A DNA stretch of 64,000 bases from Alteribacillus bidgolensis (GTDB taxonomy: Bacteria > Bacillota > Bacilli > Bacillales > Marinococcaceae). Position numbers and translations under genes: made by a program. The notes beneath the pieces are model-generated. The model saw nothing but the letters and a program-made list of their open reading frames with translations, was not told the DNA's origin and made no database searches. Positions 25,393 through 33,852 of the stretch are shown one piece after another; positions within the stretch are counted from its first letter, which is position 1; each line of letters begins with the position of its first letter. The DNA lies in the NCBI RefSeq assembly GCF_002886255.1, contig NZ_KZ614149.1, forward strand, positions 1,612,001 to 1,676,000, in the 5' to 3' direction.

Positions 25393-27024
25393 TTAACAAA
25401 TAATATCTCCTAATTTCTTCGTTAATTTCATATTTTCGCTATAATCAACTGGACAATCAATCAACACGGGTTTCTTCATTGCTATAGCTTTTTCTAACGT
25501 TGGCTTTACATCTTCTGCTTTGTTCACTTGCAGGGCCTCAAAACCATAAGAAGAGGCGAGCTGGATAAAATCTGGATTTCCGAATTTAATATAGGCAGAA
25601 CGATTAAAATTTCTCATTTGATGCCATTCAATTAATCCGTATCCTTCGTCTCTCCATAATAAAACGATAATAGGAAGGTTTAATCGTTTTGCGGTTTCTA
25701 ATTCGGCACTTGTCATTTGAAAAGCACCATCGCCGCAAACAGCCACAACTGTACGATTGGGGTGAACCATTTTCGCTGCAATTGCACCAGGAACAGCTAT
25801 TCCCATCGATGCCAGACCGTTTGAAATCAGACATGTATTGGGCTGATACGTATGGTACATTCTAGCCATCCACATTTTATGAGCACCCACATCGGAAATC
25901 ACGATGTCTTCTTCTTTTAATACTGAACGTAAATCTGAGATGATTTTTTGCGGTTTTACTGGAAAATGATTATCTTCTTTGAATTCTTCTAATTCATCCA
26001 GTGCTTCTTTACGGACATCACTTACCCAGCGGTTATCTCTTTCTGTAGGTGACAAAAATTGATTCAGCTTTTTTAGATTTTCGTTGATATCACCAATGAC
26101 GTTTAATGTGACAGGATAATGTGCATCCGTTTCTGCTTCTTCTGCGTCGATGTGTAAAATAGAAACGGCTCCTTCGGGGTTCCAATTTCTTGGCGGATAT
26201 TCAGCCATATCAAACCCAATCGCCACAATCAAATCCGCTTCACTAAAGCCGCAGGTAATGTAGTCTTTACCACCTATACCTGCGGTTAATAAACTTAACT
26301 CATCTTCAAATGACAGCGCGCCTTTTCCCATAAAAGAATGAACCACAGGTATGTTTGTTTTTTTCACAAGTGTGCGTAAGCTCTCCGCTGCATCGCTCCG
26401 GGTTATTCCATTTCCCGCCAAAATAAGGGGATGCTGCGATTTGTTGATAATAGAAGCAGCTTTTTCGATTACTTGCTCCCCTGCTGTGGAGATAGAATGA
26501 TCGATAATTTCTAGCGGCTCTGCTTCAAATTCCATCCCTGCAATATCTTCTGGAACATCGATATGAGCAGCACCCGTTTTTTCCTGAGTAGCTACTTGAA
26601 ATGCTTTACGTACAACTTCAGGTACAATGTCTGCTTTTTTTATTTGAGCGCTCCATTTTGTTACAGGGTCATAAATCGACACTAAATCATAATACTGATG
26701 GGAAATTTTATGCTGCCGGTAAAGACCCGCTTGACCGGTTATAGCAATAATCGGATTTAAGTCCATATTGCTGTTTGCTACACCGGTTAAAAGATTGGTA
26801 GCGCCTGGACCTAATGTTGCTAAACAAACACCAGGCTTCCCCGTTAATCTGCCATACGTTCCAGCCATAAAAGCTGCTCCGGTTTCGTGTCTTGTTACGA
26901 TAAATTCAATGTTTGAATCCAGAAGAGCATCCATAATATCTATGTTTTCTTCTCCCGGCACTCCAAACATGTATTCTACGCCTTCATTTTCTAAACATTT
27001 AATAAGCAATTCTGCAACTTTCAA
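25393..27024 (-). CDS. Thiamine-diphosphate enzyme, acetolactate synthase (AlsS) type
   Basis: A 543-residue ThDP enzyme. The N-terminal domain reads YMFGVPGEENIDIMDALL with the catalytic glutamate in TRHETGAAFMAGTYGR; the ThDP motif is CGDGAFQMTSAELETAKR with LLWRDEGYG. The sequence is closest in look to catabolic acetolactate synthase, joining two pyruvates. TTG 27024 after AAGGGTGATTACA gives the family start MKVAELLIKCLENEGVEY; the frame could extend to 27084. First gene of an operon with the aldehyde dehydrogenase; no AlsD neighbour. Confidence 0.9.
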   Translation of the reverse strand: MKVAELLIKCLENEGVEYMFGVPGEENIDIMDALLDSNIEFIVTRHETGAAFMAGTYGRLTGKPGVCLATLGPGATNLLTGVANSNMDLNPIIAITGQAGLYRQHKISHQYYDLVSIYDPVTKWSAQIKKADIVPEVVRKAFQVATQEKTGAAHIDVPEDIAGMEFEAEPLEIIDHSISTAGEQVIEKAASIINKSQHPLILAGNGITRSDAAESLRTLVKKTNIPVVHSFMGKGALSFEDELSLLTAGIGGKDYITCGFSEADLIVAIGFDMAEYPPRNWNPEGAVSILHIDAEEAETDAHYPVTLNVIGDINENLKKLNQFLSPTERDNRWVSDVRKEALDELEEFKEDNHFPVKPQKIISDLRSVLKEEDIVISDVGAHKMWMARMYHTYQPNTCLISNGLASMGIAVPGAIAAKMVHPNRTVVAVCGDGAFQMTSAELETAKRLNLPIIVLLWRDEGYGLIEWHQMRNFNRSAYIKFGNPDFIQLASSYGFEALQVNKAEDVKPTLEKAIAMKKPVLIDCPVDYSENMKLTKKLGDIIC

Positions 27025-27195
27025 TGTAATCACCCTTTTCCGTTTAAGGTCCTGTTCGCTATGTATTTTCTGTATAAATTTCATTTTTTACACTCTATTT
27101 TAGAAAATAGCCCTTTTGCACAAATTTTCCTGTGATAACAAAGGGCTTGCCTGTTCTTTTTCTCATATCTTTACAAATATAATAGAGCCAAAAAA

Positions 27196-27230
27196 ATCGC
27201 ACCCAGTCGTAATTGTGGGTACGATCTTTT
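27196..27230 (-). terminator. Terminator downstream of two small genes
   Basis: ATCGCACCCA pairs with TGGGTACGAT (one mismatch), with A and T tracts on both sides. It directly follows the 27232-27321 frame on the minus strand. Confidence 0.7.
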
Positions 27231-27231
27231 T

Positions 27232-27321
27232 TTAATATCCTCTTTTTCTCCGTGTTAATAACCGTTTTCCATAACGAAACAAGTATCCAATGACCGCTGT
27301 TTTAATAAATTTTTTTATCAT
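27232..27321 (-). CDS. Predicted 29-residue basic peptide
   Basis: ATG 27321, after GGGAGAGG, encodes MIKKFIKTAVIGYLF followed by an arginine/lysine-rich tail ending KRGY. A short hydrophobic stretch plus basic tail suggests membrane association. It ends two bases before a terminator, which supports it as real. Confidence 0.5.
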   Translation of the reverse strand: MIKKFIKTAVIGYLFRYGKRLLTRRKRGY

Positions 27322-27350
27322 CTTTTTGTTCCTCTCCCTCATCGGTTTGT

Positions 27351-27551
27351 CTATTTTTTCATATGACTGTAGATTTCGGTTTGGATTTCTTTGTTCTTCT
27401 TATAATCTTTTTCTCTTTCTTTTTCCACTTCAATTTTTTTCTCAAGACTTCGTTTATATTCTTCTTGCGTCACTCCATGAGCTTTATGCATACTTTTTTC
27501 TAGATTTTCAGTTGTTTCATGTTCATAGTTTGATTTGGATTCGTCTGTCAT
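27351..27551 (-). CDS. Small charged coiled-coil protein
   Basis: A 66-residue, lysine/glutamate-rich helical protein (ENLEKSMHKAHGVTQEEYKR, then EVEKEREKDYKKN). ATG 27551 is nine bases after AGGAGG. Followed by the 29-residue gene in the same direction. Function unknown. Confidence 0.65.
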   Translation of the reverse strand: MTDESKSNYEHETTENLEKSMHKAHGVTQEEYKRSLEKKIEVEKEREKDYKKNKEIQTEIYSHMKK

Positions 27552-27672
27552 GCTGTGAAGCCTCCTTCTTTGTTTATTACTATTCCTGATTTTTTCTTAC
27601 TTTAAACGTAACAGATTTGCTTCTGAATACATGCAGACTTCTGTAGAATATGTAAGCAGGCAAGAAAGGAGA

Positions 27673-27789
27673 CTCCTAAAGTACAAGATACATGTATTCA
27701 AGCAGCTATAAATGGAAGCGAGTTTCCTCTTACGCGGGACCAATTGTTTGAGATACTTCATGCCTCAATGGAACATGATGTCCCATAAG
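27673..27789 (+). pseudogene. Possible small gene lacking a canonical start
   Basis: The frame reads KVQDTCIQAAINGSEF then PLTRDQLFEILHASMEHD and stops at TAA 27789, with coding-like composition and a plus-strand terminator right behind it. An AAAGGAG site precedes it at 27665-27671, but no ATG, GTG or TTG is in frame. Either the start has mutated or a rare start is used. Unrecognised. Confidence 0.35.
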
Positions 27790-27790
27790 G

Positions 27791-27823
27791 AAAGCTGCCC
27801 GGTGTCGGACAGCTTTCTTTTTA
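27791..27823 (+). terminator. Plus-strand terminator
   Basis: AAAGCTG-CCCG pairs with CGG-CAGCTTT (27791-27816), then CTTTTTA on the plus strand only. Its direction implies a transcript coming from the 27.6-27.8 kb region. Confidence 0.7.
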
Positions 27824-28153
27824 ATTTTCCGGTACGCCGAGTGCTATTTTCGCGTAACGGGACATCTTGCTTTTATCCCAAGGTGGGTTCCACACAATTT
27901 CTACATCGACTTCATTAATTTCTCCAAATTCTTGAAGATCTTTTAGTGCTGATTTTATATCATTTACAATCGTTCCAGCTAACGGGCATCCCATCGCCGT
28001 TAATGTCATGGTGATAAATACATTGTTTTTTTCATCAAAGTCTACACCGTACACCAGCCCTAAATTTACAATGTCTACTCCGAGTTCAGGATCTATTACC
28101 TTTTCTAGCTCAGCATATATACGATCAATAAGCTCTTGTTTTTCCTCAGACAT
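27821..28153 (-). CDS. MIP18/DUF59-family iron-sulfur assembly protein (YitW)
   Basis: A 110-residue protein of the PaaD/SufT/MIP18 fold: LEKVIDPELGVDIVNLGLVYG at the start, TMTLTAMGCPLAGTI with the conserved cysteine near residue 57, and VWNPPWDKSKMS. Such proteins help load iron-sulfur clusters onto target enzymes. ATG 28153 follows AGGAGGTGA. Confidence 0.9.
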   Translation of the reverse strand: MSEEKQELIDRIYAELEKVIDPELGVDIVNLGLVYGVDFDEKNNVFITMTLTAMGCPLAGTIVNDIKSALKDLQEFGEINEVDVEIVWNPPWDKSKMSRYAKIALGVPEN

Positions 28154-28436
28154 TCCGATCACCTCCTGCTGTGTCTTTCTTTTCACTGTATCAAATATTC
28201 TCATGTTTCAAAATTCATTTGCATTTTTCTATTCTTATCTCTATGCCAAAAGCTTGTCCTTGTAGTATACTATTTCTTGTTATGTGACATGCATTTTGTT
28301 TGCTATTTATACCCGGTTCCCTATAAAGTAAAACATGGCTGGAACAAAAATGCAGGCGCTGGAGTATAAAGAACATTTCCAGTAAAAAATTAATGTTCAT
28401 CAATACATGATGTTAAACATTCGGGAGGGAAACTCA

Positions 28437-28814
28437 TTGACGTGGTCGATCATCGTTCTACTAGGTGCTTTACTGCTCGTCGTTGGATATAAAAGATGGA
28501 TACCGGTCCCTGGTATAAAATGTGCTCCGCTTCCGGATAAGCCGCTCCCATCTGACATGATAATCCTTGATATCCGCGATTATCAGGAAGCGGACCGCTA
28601 CCCTGTTAAAGAAGCGTATACTTTGCCGTATCCTTATTTAAAAAGGCACATTAACACCATTCATGCTGATACTGTTTTCCTTGTTGCTCCAGATAAAGTG
28701 TCAAAAAACCTGAGCATACGACTTCTGCAAAAACATGGTATGACCGTTCAAAACTTTGCCGTTGTCCATGGAAACCAACACTCCTCCCAGCCAATAAAAG
28801 CCCACTGCAGTTAA
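28437..28814 (+). CDS. Membrane-anchored rhodanese-fold protein lacking the active cysteine
   Basis: A 125-residue protein: one N-terminal membrane helix (TWSIIVLLGALLLVVGY), then ILDIRDYQEADRYPVKEAYTLPY, the classic first half of a rhodanese domain. Where sulfurtransferases carry the active-site loop Cys, this sequence reads FLVAPDKVSKNLS, so it is probably non-catalytic. TTG 28437 lies eight bases after GGGAGG. No close operon partners. Confidence 0.7.
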   Translation: MTWSIIVLLGALLLVVGYKRWIPVPGIKCAPLPDKPLPSDMIILDIRDYQEADRYPVKEAYTLPYPYLKRHINTIHADTVFLVAPDKVSKNLSIRLLQKHGMTVQNFAVVHGNQHSSQPIKAHCS

Positions 28815-28987
28815 ATTAGCTTCGCACCCTGTATATAAGGTAAGCCGTTTCTGGATTTTTGAGGAACGGCTTTTTACTTTATTAAAATGCAAAAATATTT
28901 ACATTCTAATTCCCAGTTTTCCTTCGTATACATAGTACGACAAGCCGGAATAAGACCGGTCATTTTTCGGAAGACTGGAGGGCTATC

Positions 28988-29839
28988 ATGAATCAACTCA
29001 TAAAACACTTTCCGATGTTATTAACCAATTATATGCAGATAGAACCATTCAGCGAGCGGATAAAAATTTATGCTTTACCAAAAGAAGAAAAAATGCCTCT
29101 TTTCCTTGATTCATTAAAAAGAGTTGCAAGAACCCAGCATTGTGATAAACTCATTTTTTATGTGACACAAGAAGATAGAACAAGGGAGTCTTTAAAACGA
29201 TTTCAATTAGAAGGAGCTATTAAAGGGTTTTTCCAAGGCAAAGATGCTTTTATTTATTCTTTATTTTTACATCCTTCCCGCAATCATACTGTGGATCCTC
29301 AAAAGGAAAAGTGGGTAATAGAGCAGGCTGCCGCGGTGACAAAAAAAGCAGGCAGATCGATTCTGCCCGCCACGTATACAATGCGCCGTCCTACCGAAAA
29401 AGATGCCGATGAGATGTCCCGGTTATATCGCTCTGTGTTTAAAACGTATCCAACCCCAATGCATGACCCAGGCTTTATCCGAGGAGTTATGAAAAACGAA
29501 GTATACTTTACTATTATTGAGCATAAAGGCCGGATTATTAGTGCCTGTTCTGCTGATGTACTGCCATCGTTTCAGTCGGCAGAAATGAGTGATTGCGCCA
29601 CGATGGAAGAACACCGAAACAAAGGGCTGCTTTCTTATCAATTTTCTTTTTTAATTCGTCTCATGCAGCAAAAAAAGATATGGACCCTGTTTTCTTATTC
29701 TCGTTCCCTATCACTTGGCATGAACGTAGTAAACGTCTATCACGGCTTTACCTATGGAGGCCGGATGATCCGGAATAGCAACATTTCCGGTCAACTTGAG
29801 TCGATGAATATTTGGTACAGACAGCTTCGTACCACTTAA
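28988..29839 (+). CDS. ablB: Beta-lysine N6-acetyltransferase
   Basis: A GNAT-fold enzyme of 283 residues that acetylates beta-lysine to N-epsilon-acetyl-beta-lysine, an osmolyte of salt-stressed methanogens and bacilli. The N-terminal GAIKGFFQGKDAFIYSLFL and the acetyl-CoA part CATMEEHRNKGLLSYQ are characteristic, as is the ending MNVVNVYHGFTYGGRMI. The usual partner ablA (lysine 2,3-aminomutase) is absent from this window. It ends 3 bp before the convergent papain-fold gene. Confidence 0.88.
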   Translation: MNQLIKHFPMLLTNYMQIEPFSERIKIYALPKEEKMPLFLDSLKRVARTQHCDKLIFYVTQEDRTRESLKRFQLEGAIKGFFQGKDAFIYSLFLHPSRNHTVDPQKEKWVIEQAAAVTKKAGRSILPATYTMRRPTEKDADEMSRLYRSVFKTYPTPMHDPGFIRGVMKNEVYFTIIEHKGRIISACSADVLPSFQSAEMSDCATMEEHRNKGLLSYQFSFLIRLMQQKKIWTLFSYSRSLSLGMNVVNVYHGFTYGGRMIRNSNISGQLESMNIWYRQLRTT

Positions 29840-29842
29840 CTT

Positions 29843-31816
29843 TTACAACCATTGAAATTCTTGGCCCCAGCTATTTTTAGCAAGACGTTCTATCTCCTCT
29901 AAATTATTCGAATCAACGGCAAACGAATCACCTTGTTCATAAGGATTGTAATGAAAAGCATACAAACGCGAAACAAATTCATGAAATGGAAGAGAAGATT
30001 CTCCTTCTATTTCACCGTGTCCTTGTACAGCAGGCTCAATGCCCTGCCCCCAATTTTGGGAACTATCATTATTAGGGTTATAAAAATACACGCGGTAATT
30101 ACCTTCGGAGTCTTTGGCAATCCGTTGAATCGTTATCGCGTGGAATCCTAAAAAGTTTCCATAAACGGTTGTAATAGCAATCCCTACCGGATTGGGATAA
30201 ATCATTTCGTGGCCTTCATTGTACTCTGGGTGATGAGTTGCATAAAATAAACGGACAAACCCTTGATAATCAACAATGTTTTGGGTGTTATGCTGAAACA
30301 CTTTACTGAACCCTTTTGGAATCCAGTCACCGTAAAACGCTGGATTTACCCATTTATGAGGGTCGTCTCCTCTAAATTGTACGCGTCTTACCATTTCTGC
30401 ATAAATTCGATCTAAATGCGGCACCAGAACAAGGGAAACTGGATCTAGCTCTTCATGCAGCTCTGGAGCAAGTCCTCCTGGTAAATCTTTTGAATGGATA
30501 GGCAGCCCTTCAAAACTAACATCGATATCTCCATCTCTGGCTGCTCTTGGTATTAGTTCGAGCAGGTAACCCGGTGCATGAATAGACCACAGACTTAGAG
30601 CTCTTGCGCTTTGACAGGTAGGATTTAACCCTTGGCCTATTCCAAGCGGTTGACCGAGTACACTCATAACCCCTGCTGTCAATATATCATTGGCGGTCAG
30701 CCCTTCCTTTTTGCTATGCGTCACATCCATAAGCGTATTACGGACATCCTGGTTAATGTCAAGTTCAATTAAACGTCTTAAACCAGGCTTTACAGGGGTT
30801 TGGGATAAGACTCCTCTTTCTAAAAGGCGCGACAGTCCATATATCGATTGCCTTGTAGGTATGTGAACCGCAACTTTTATTAATTGCTGCACCATCTCAT
30901 AATGTTCTTCTAGGTGAGCATAACCGTTATCACTCAGTCCTAAAGCAAATTTCATCATTTCTTTTTTATCATTTCGATTCAAATGCCTTATTAAAACAAC
31001 ATGATAAGGAGAAACAAGTCCGGTATCATGCAAGGAACTGCCAAAAGCTTTCGCTTCTTCTTCTAAATCTTCCTCACTTATTTCTTTTAGCTGCTGTCTG
31101 TACTCTCCATAGTCCTCAAATTCTCTACTCAAAGGAGTGAGAGTCGAAATAGCATAATGAAAGCGTTCGATCTCCTTTCTGTCTTGTTCATCAACATCTT
31201 CATGCATTAATTGTTCCGCTTTTCGAATCATGACACGAATCCGATTGGTCATAATCGGACGCTGCACGGTTAGCCGTTTAATCTCCGAAATAAGCGTGCT
31301 CGAAATCGATTGAAGTGTTAATTCATCAACAACCAATTCGAAAAGACGCTGCGCCCTCTCTGTTTCTTTGCCTTGTTCATCACCGTCTTCGTCTACTTCT
31401 TCCGGAAAAATAAAATCTAAATTATTAGCCATCACTTCATTTAAATATTCATGCGCCTCTTCTGCTGTCACGTTTTCGTGAGTATACGTTTCCTTTGCAA
31501 GTGCGACCATACGGAGCTCGCTTAGAAGCGCCACAATGGATTCGACACCATCCACCCGTAAGGAGCCGTTTACCAAGGCCGGCTGTAATTTAGATGGGTT
31601 TTCCCACGGTCCCCCCTCAAACACACCAGCTTCTTCAAACTTGGGGGCATATTCATATAATTCTCTGATTCCTTCCCGCGTTTCTGCCAATTTTTTGGCC
31701 ACTTGAAACACATGATTTTGATACATTTCTTTTGCATACGGAGCAGCCTGTTGTAAATTGTTAAAAGCAGTTTCAAATGTGTTGATTTCTCCGCCAGTAT
31801 TCATTTGTACAGCCAT
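29843..31816 (-). CDS. Large protein with C-terminal papain/transglutaminase-like cysteine domain
   Basis: A 657-residue cytoplasmic protein not recognised by name. The first 380 residues are helical and acidic. Around residue 393 it reads IGQGLNPTCQSARALSLW with a candidate nucleophile Cys401 at a helix start; GFHAITIQRI supplies His559; RVYFYNPNND supplies Asn580 to Asp584. The Cys-His-Asn/Asp order and beta-strand spacing are those of papain-like or C39-like enzymes. No signal peptide. It follows the ATP-grasp gene by 35 bp, so the two are one operon. Peptidase, transglutaminase or acyltransferase activity is possible; inferred only. Confidence 0.75.
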   Translation of the reverse strand: MAVQMNTGGEINTFETAFNNLQQAAPYAKEMYQNHVFQVAKKLAETREGIRELYEYAPKFEEAGVFEGGPWENPSKLQPALVNGSLRVDGVESIVALLSELRMVALAKETYTHENVTAEEAHEYLNEVMANNLDFIFPEEVDEDGDEQGKETERAQRLFELVVDELTLQSISSTLISEIKRLTVQRPIMTNRIRVMIRKAEQLMHEDVDEQDRKEIERFHYAISTLTPLSREFEDYGEYRQQLKEISEEDLEEEAKAFGSSLHDTGLVSPYHVVLIRHLNRNDKKEMMKFALGLSDNGYAHLEEHYEMVQQLIKVAVHIPTRQSIYGLSRLLERGVLSQTPVKPGLRRLIELDINQDVRNTLMDVTHSKKEGLTANDILTAGVMSVLGQPLGIGQGLNPTCQSARALSLWSIHAPGYLLELIPRAARDGDIDVSFEGLPIHSKDLPGGLAPELHEELDPVSLVLVPHLDRIYAEMVRRVQFRGDDPHKWVNPAFYGDWIPKGFSKVFQHNTQNIVDYQGFVRLFYATHHPEYNEGHEMIYPNPVGIAITTVYGNFLGFHAITIQRIAKDSEGNYRVYFYNPNNDSSQNWGQGIEPAVQGHGEIEGESSLPFHEFVSRLYAFHYNPYEQGDSFAVDSNNLEEIERLAKNSWGQEFQWL

Positions 31817-31851
31817 TTTCTTATCCCACCTTTACTTTTTAAAATGTCGTT

Positions 31852-33102
31852 TTACATGAAGAAATCATATTCTGCGTAATCTTGCAGTGGTTGTTTGACG
31901 TGATCGCAATCGTCATGATGGAAGAAAACTACTCCATGAGGATTTCCAAACCCTTCTGACTCTTCTACTTTTCGTTGAACGGGGGTAAACATGGTGTGAC
32001 GGTCAAATCCCGGGTGCTCTTCTAATTCTTGCGGCACGTGCAATTTCTCAATTTTCTCCACTCGCGGGTAAACCATTAAACTGCCTGCATGCCCTTTGAA
32101 TTTGTGTTCCTTCGGGAAAAACTTATTCAGTTCATCATCGGTAGTATTTGGATCCGACACAAGAATATGGGCTTGATATGGATTGAAATTATACGTTTTT
32201 TGGATTAAATCAAAGATGTTGCCCCCTGGTATACGGTGTGCTACTTCAATAAAACTAATGGATCCATTTTCGTCTATAAAAAATTCTGGATGGATGAGAC
32301 CATTTTTGATATCAAACGCTTTTATCAGAGCTTGAACGGCACCGCGAATTTTCTTTCGCTGCTTTTCTATTGGAGGAGAAGGCGGGGCCATCATCGAATA
32401 ACCGAATACGATATATTCCGTGATATTCAAAAATCGGATTTTTCCGTTATGAATAAATACTTCACAAGACACCTCGACACCATCCAGATGACTTTCTAAT
32501 AGACATGGAAATGTCTCCTCTTCAAGCTGGTCAGCGTCTTGTTCAGAACGAATGACACGATGTCCGACGTCACCTGCCTTATTAAATGCTTTTACGTGTA
32601 TAGGATCTAATTCTTCTGCTTCTTTCAATAGCGCCTCATTTACTCGTCTTAAAAATTGTTTTACTTCCTCTTTTGTCCGTGCTTCTTCAAATACTCCTAC
32701 TTTTAAGCCTCCCATTAGCGCCCGCCGTTTCATTTTTGCTTTATCACGGAACAATAAGCTGTGTTTGAAGATTTTCGGGTCATCTTGCAAACGAGCATTA
32801 ATAGCGGCTGCCCATTCGACTGTATCTTCAAATAATGGAACAGCAAGCTTTACATTTTCATTTTCTAACGCATGAAACAGCTCTTCACAGTGATCACAAA
32901 CTTCTTCCATTGACACACGTTTTTTATAATCTTCAAAGTCCCACGAAATATAAGGAAGATCATATTTTTTAGCGTAATCTTCCATCCCCGGCGGCCCTAC
33001 GATCACAAATGGCCGTTTCATCTGGTCAATCGCCTCGATTGAAGGCAGACTCCAGCCAATTAATGCCGTTTTATAGTCAATATCCCGCTTTGTTTTGGTC
33101 AT
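31852..33102 (-). CDS. ATP-grasp ligase of unknown substrate
   Basis: A 416-residue ATP-grasp enzyme. The pre-ATP domain runs to about residue 110; the ATP-binding part shows PIHVKAFNKAGDVGHRVI (residues 168-184), LLESHLDGVEVSCEVFI (201-217) and metal-binding HPEFFI and FIEVAHRIPGGN (E273, E286, N295). The layout matches carboxylate-amine ligases that form peptide-like bonds. No acceptor is evident. It leads a two-gene operon with the papain-fold protein; ATG 33102 follows AAGGGGA. Confidence 0.85.
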   Translation of the reverse strand: MTKTKRDIDYKTALIGWSLPSIEAIDQMKRPFVIVGPPGMEDYAKKYDLPYISWDFEDYKKRVSMEEVCDHCEELFHALENENVKLAVPLFEDTVEWAAAINARLQDDPKIFKHSLLFRDKAKMKRRALMGGLKVGVFEEARTKEEVKQFLRRVNEALLKEAEELDPIHVKAFNKAGDVGHRVIRSEQDADQLEEETFPCLLESHLDGVEVSCEVFIHNGKIRFLNITEYIVFGYSMMAPPSPPIEKQRKKIRGAVQALIKAFDIKNGLIHPEFFIDENGSISFIEVAHRIPGGNIFDLIQKTYNFNPYQAHILVSDPNTTDDELNKFFPKEHKFKGHAGSLMVYPRVEKIEKLHVPQELEEHPGFDRHTMFTPVQRKVEESEGFGNPHGVVFFHHDDCDHVKQPLQDYAEYDFFM

Positions 33103-33204
33103 AATTTCCGCATCCCCTTTTCTTGCTATTAGTTTGACTGATTACACAATGATATTTTGACCTGTCTAGCAGCAGATTATGACTCCATTTCAAAAGAAAA
33201 AAAA

Positions 33205-33235
33205 CTGAACTGTTATGAACAGTTCAGGCCTTTTT
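33205..33235. terminator. Bidirectional terminator
   Basis: CTGAACTGTT (33205-33214) pairs perfectly with AACAGTTCAG (33218-33227), with T-rich tracts on both strands. It probably ended the minus-strand gene now broken at 33309-33749. Confidence 0.75.
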
Positions 33236-33308
33236 TATTTGGCAGGAAATTTAAAAGCTTGCCTATTCAAATGTCTATTTCCAGAATTTTTCTTCCTTTT
33301 CTTCGTTT

Positions 33309-33749
33309 TTATTGTTTGTATCCATTTAATGTGCTTGTCCCTTTCATGGTTACCACATTTTCTTCAGAGGCCGAGTCGAAGGTTTTGATATCTACTAAGC
33401 CATTCATCGTCCCTTTGTTTGTTTCAAACGTTAGATGTTCTTTACGGCTGTCTCGTAGACCTTTCATTAGAAAAACTCGACTTGCCGCCATGTAAAGGAA
33501 ACCGCCTAAAAACGCCACGTCCTGTGGCAACGGCGGCATTAGTATGTCCTGTACGTTGGAAGACGTAGTTTTTCTTATACTTTGTTCCTTTAACAAAGTT
33601 AAACTTTCCTAAAGTATAAAAAAGCGCTGGTTTTCGACTCCATATATTTTTACTTCCCAATTTTCAGGATCATCATTTTTCACCTTAATTTCACCGGTAT
33701 CAAATTGAATCTCTTCGTTTTGTTCATTAAATAGTTGGTCTACTTTCAT
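33309..33749 (-). pseudogene. Gene interrupted by a copy of the dispersed repeat
   Basis: ATG 33749, with AGGAGG upstream, starts MKVDQLFNEQNEEIQFDTGE...NWEVKIYGVENQR, then enters the repeat at 33616 and stops at TAG 33609. Beyond the repeat, from 33466, the same phase continues KGLRDSRKEHLTFETNKG...MKGTSTLNGYKQ to TAA 33309. The repeat is 150 bp here, a multiple of three, so only its internal stop breaks the gene. The product is not recognised. Confidence 0.7.
33467..33616. repeat. Dispersed repeat copy inside a coding sequence
   Basis: Runs from TTAGAAAAACTCGACTTGCC to the TTCCTAAAGTA terminus, with inner ACGTCCTGTGG, GGCGGCATTAGTA and AGTTTTTCTTATACTTTG words of the family. Its borders coincide with the two halves of an interrupted reading frame. 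Confidence 0.85.
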
Positions 33750-33852
33750 TTTAGCACGCCTCCTATCTATTCTCTGTTGTCCTGTGTGCTTGTTCTTTTC
33801 CCTGGTGTTATGTCTCTTAAACGTGGAAGAGAAACGTTTTTATAATCATTGC

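Noticed and set aside
25393..27024. Idea that the ThDP enzyme is a sulfopyruvate decarboxylase linked to the nearby comB
   Set aside because: Its motifs and 543-residue length are of the acetolactate synthase type, and comB lies beyond a repeat block in a separate unit.
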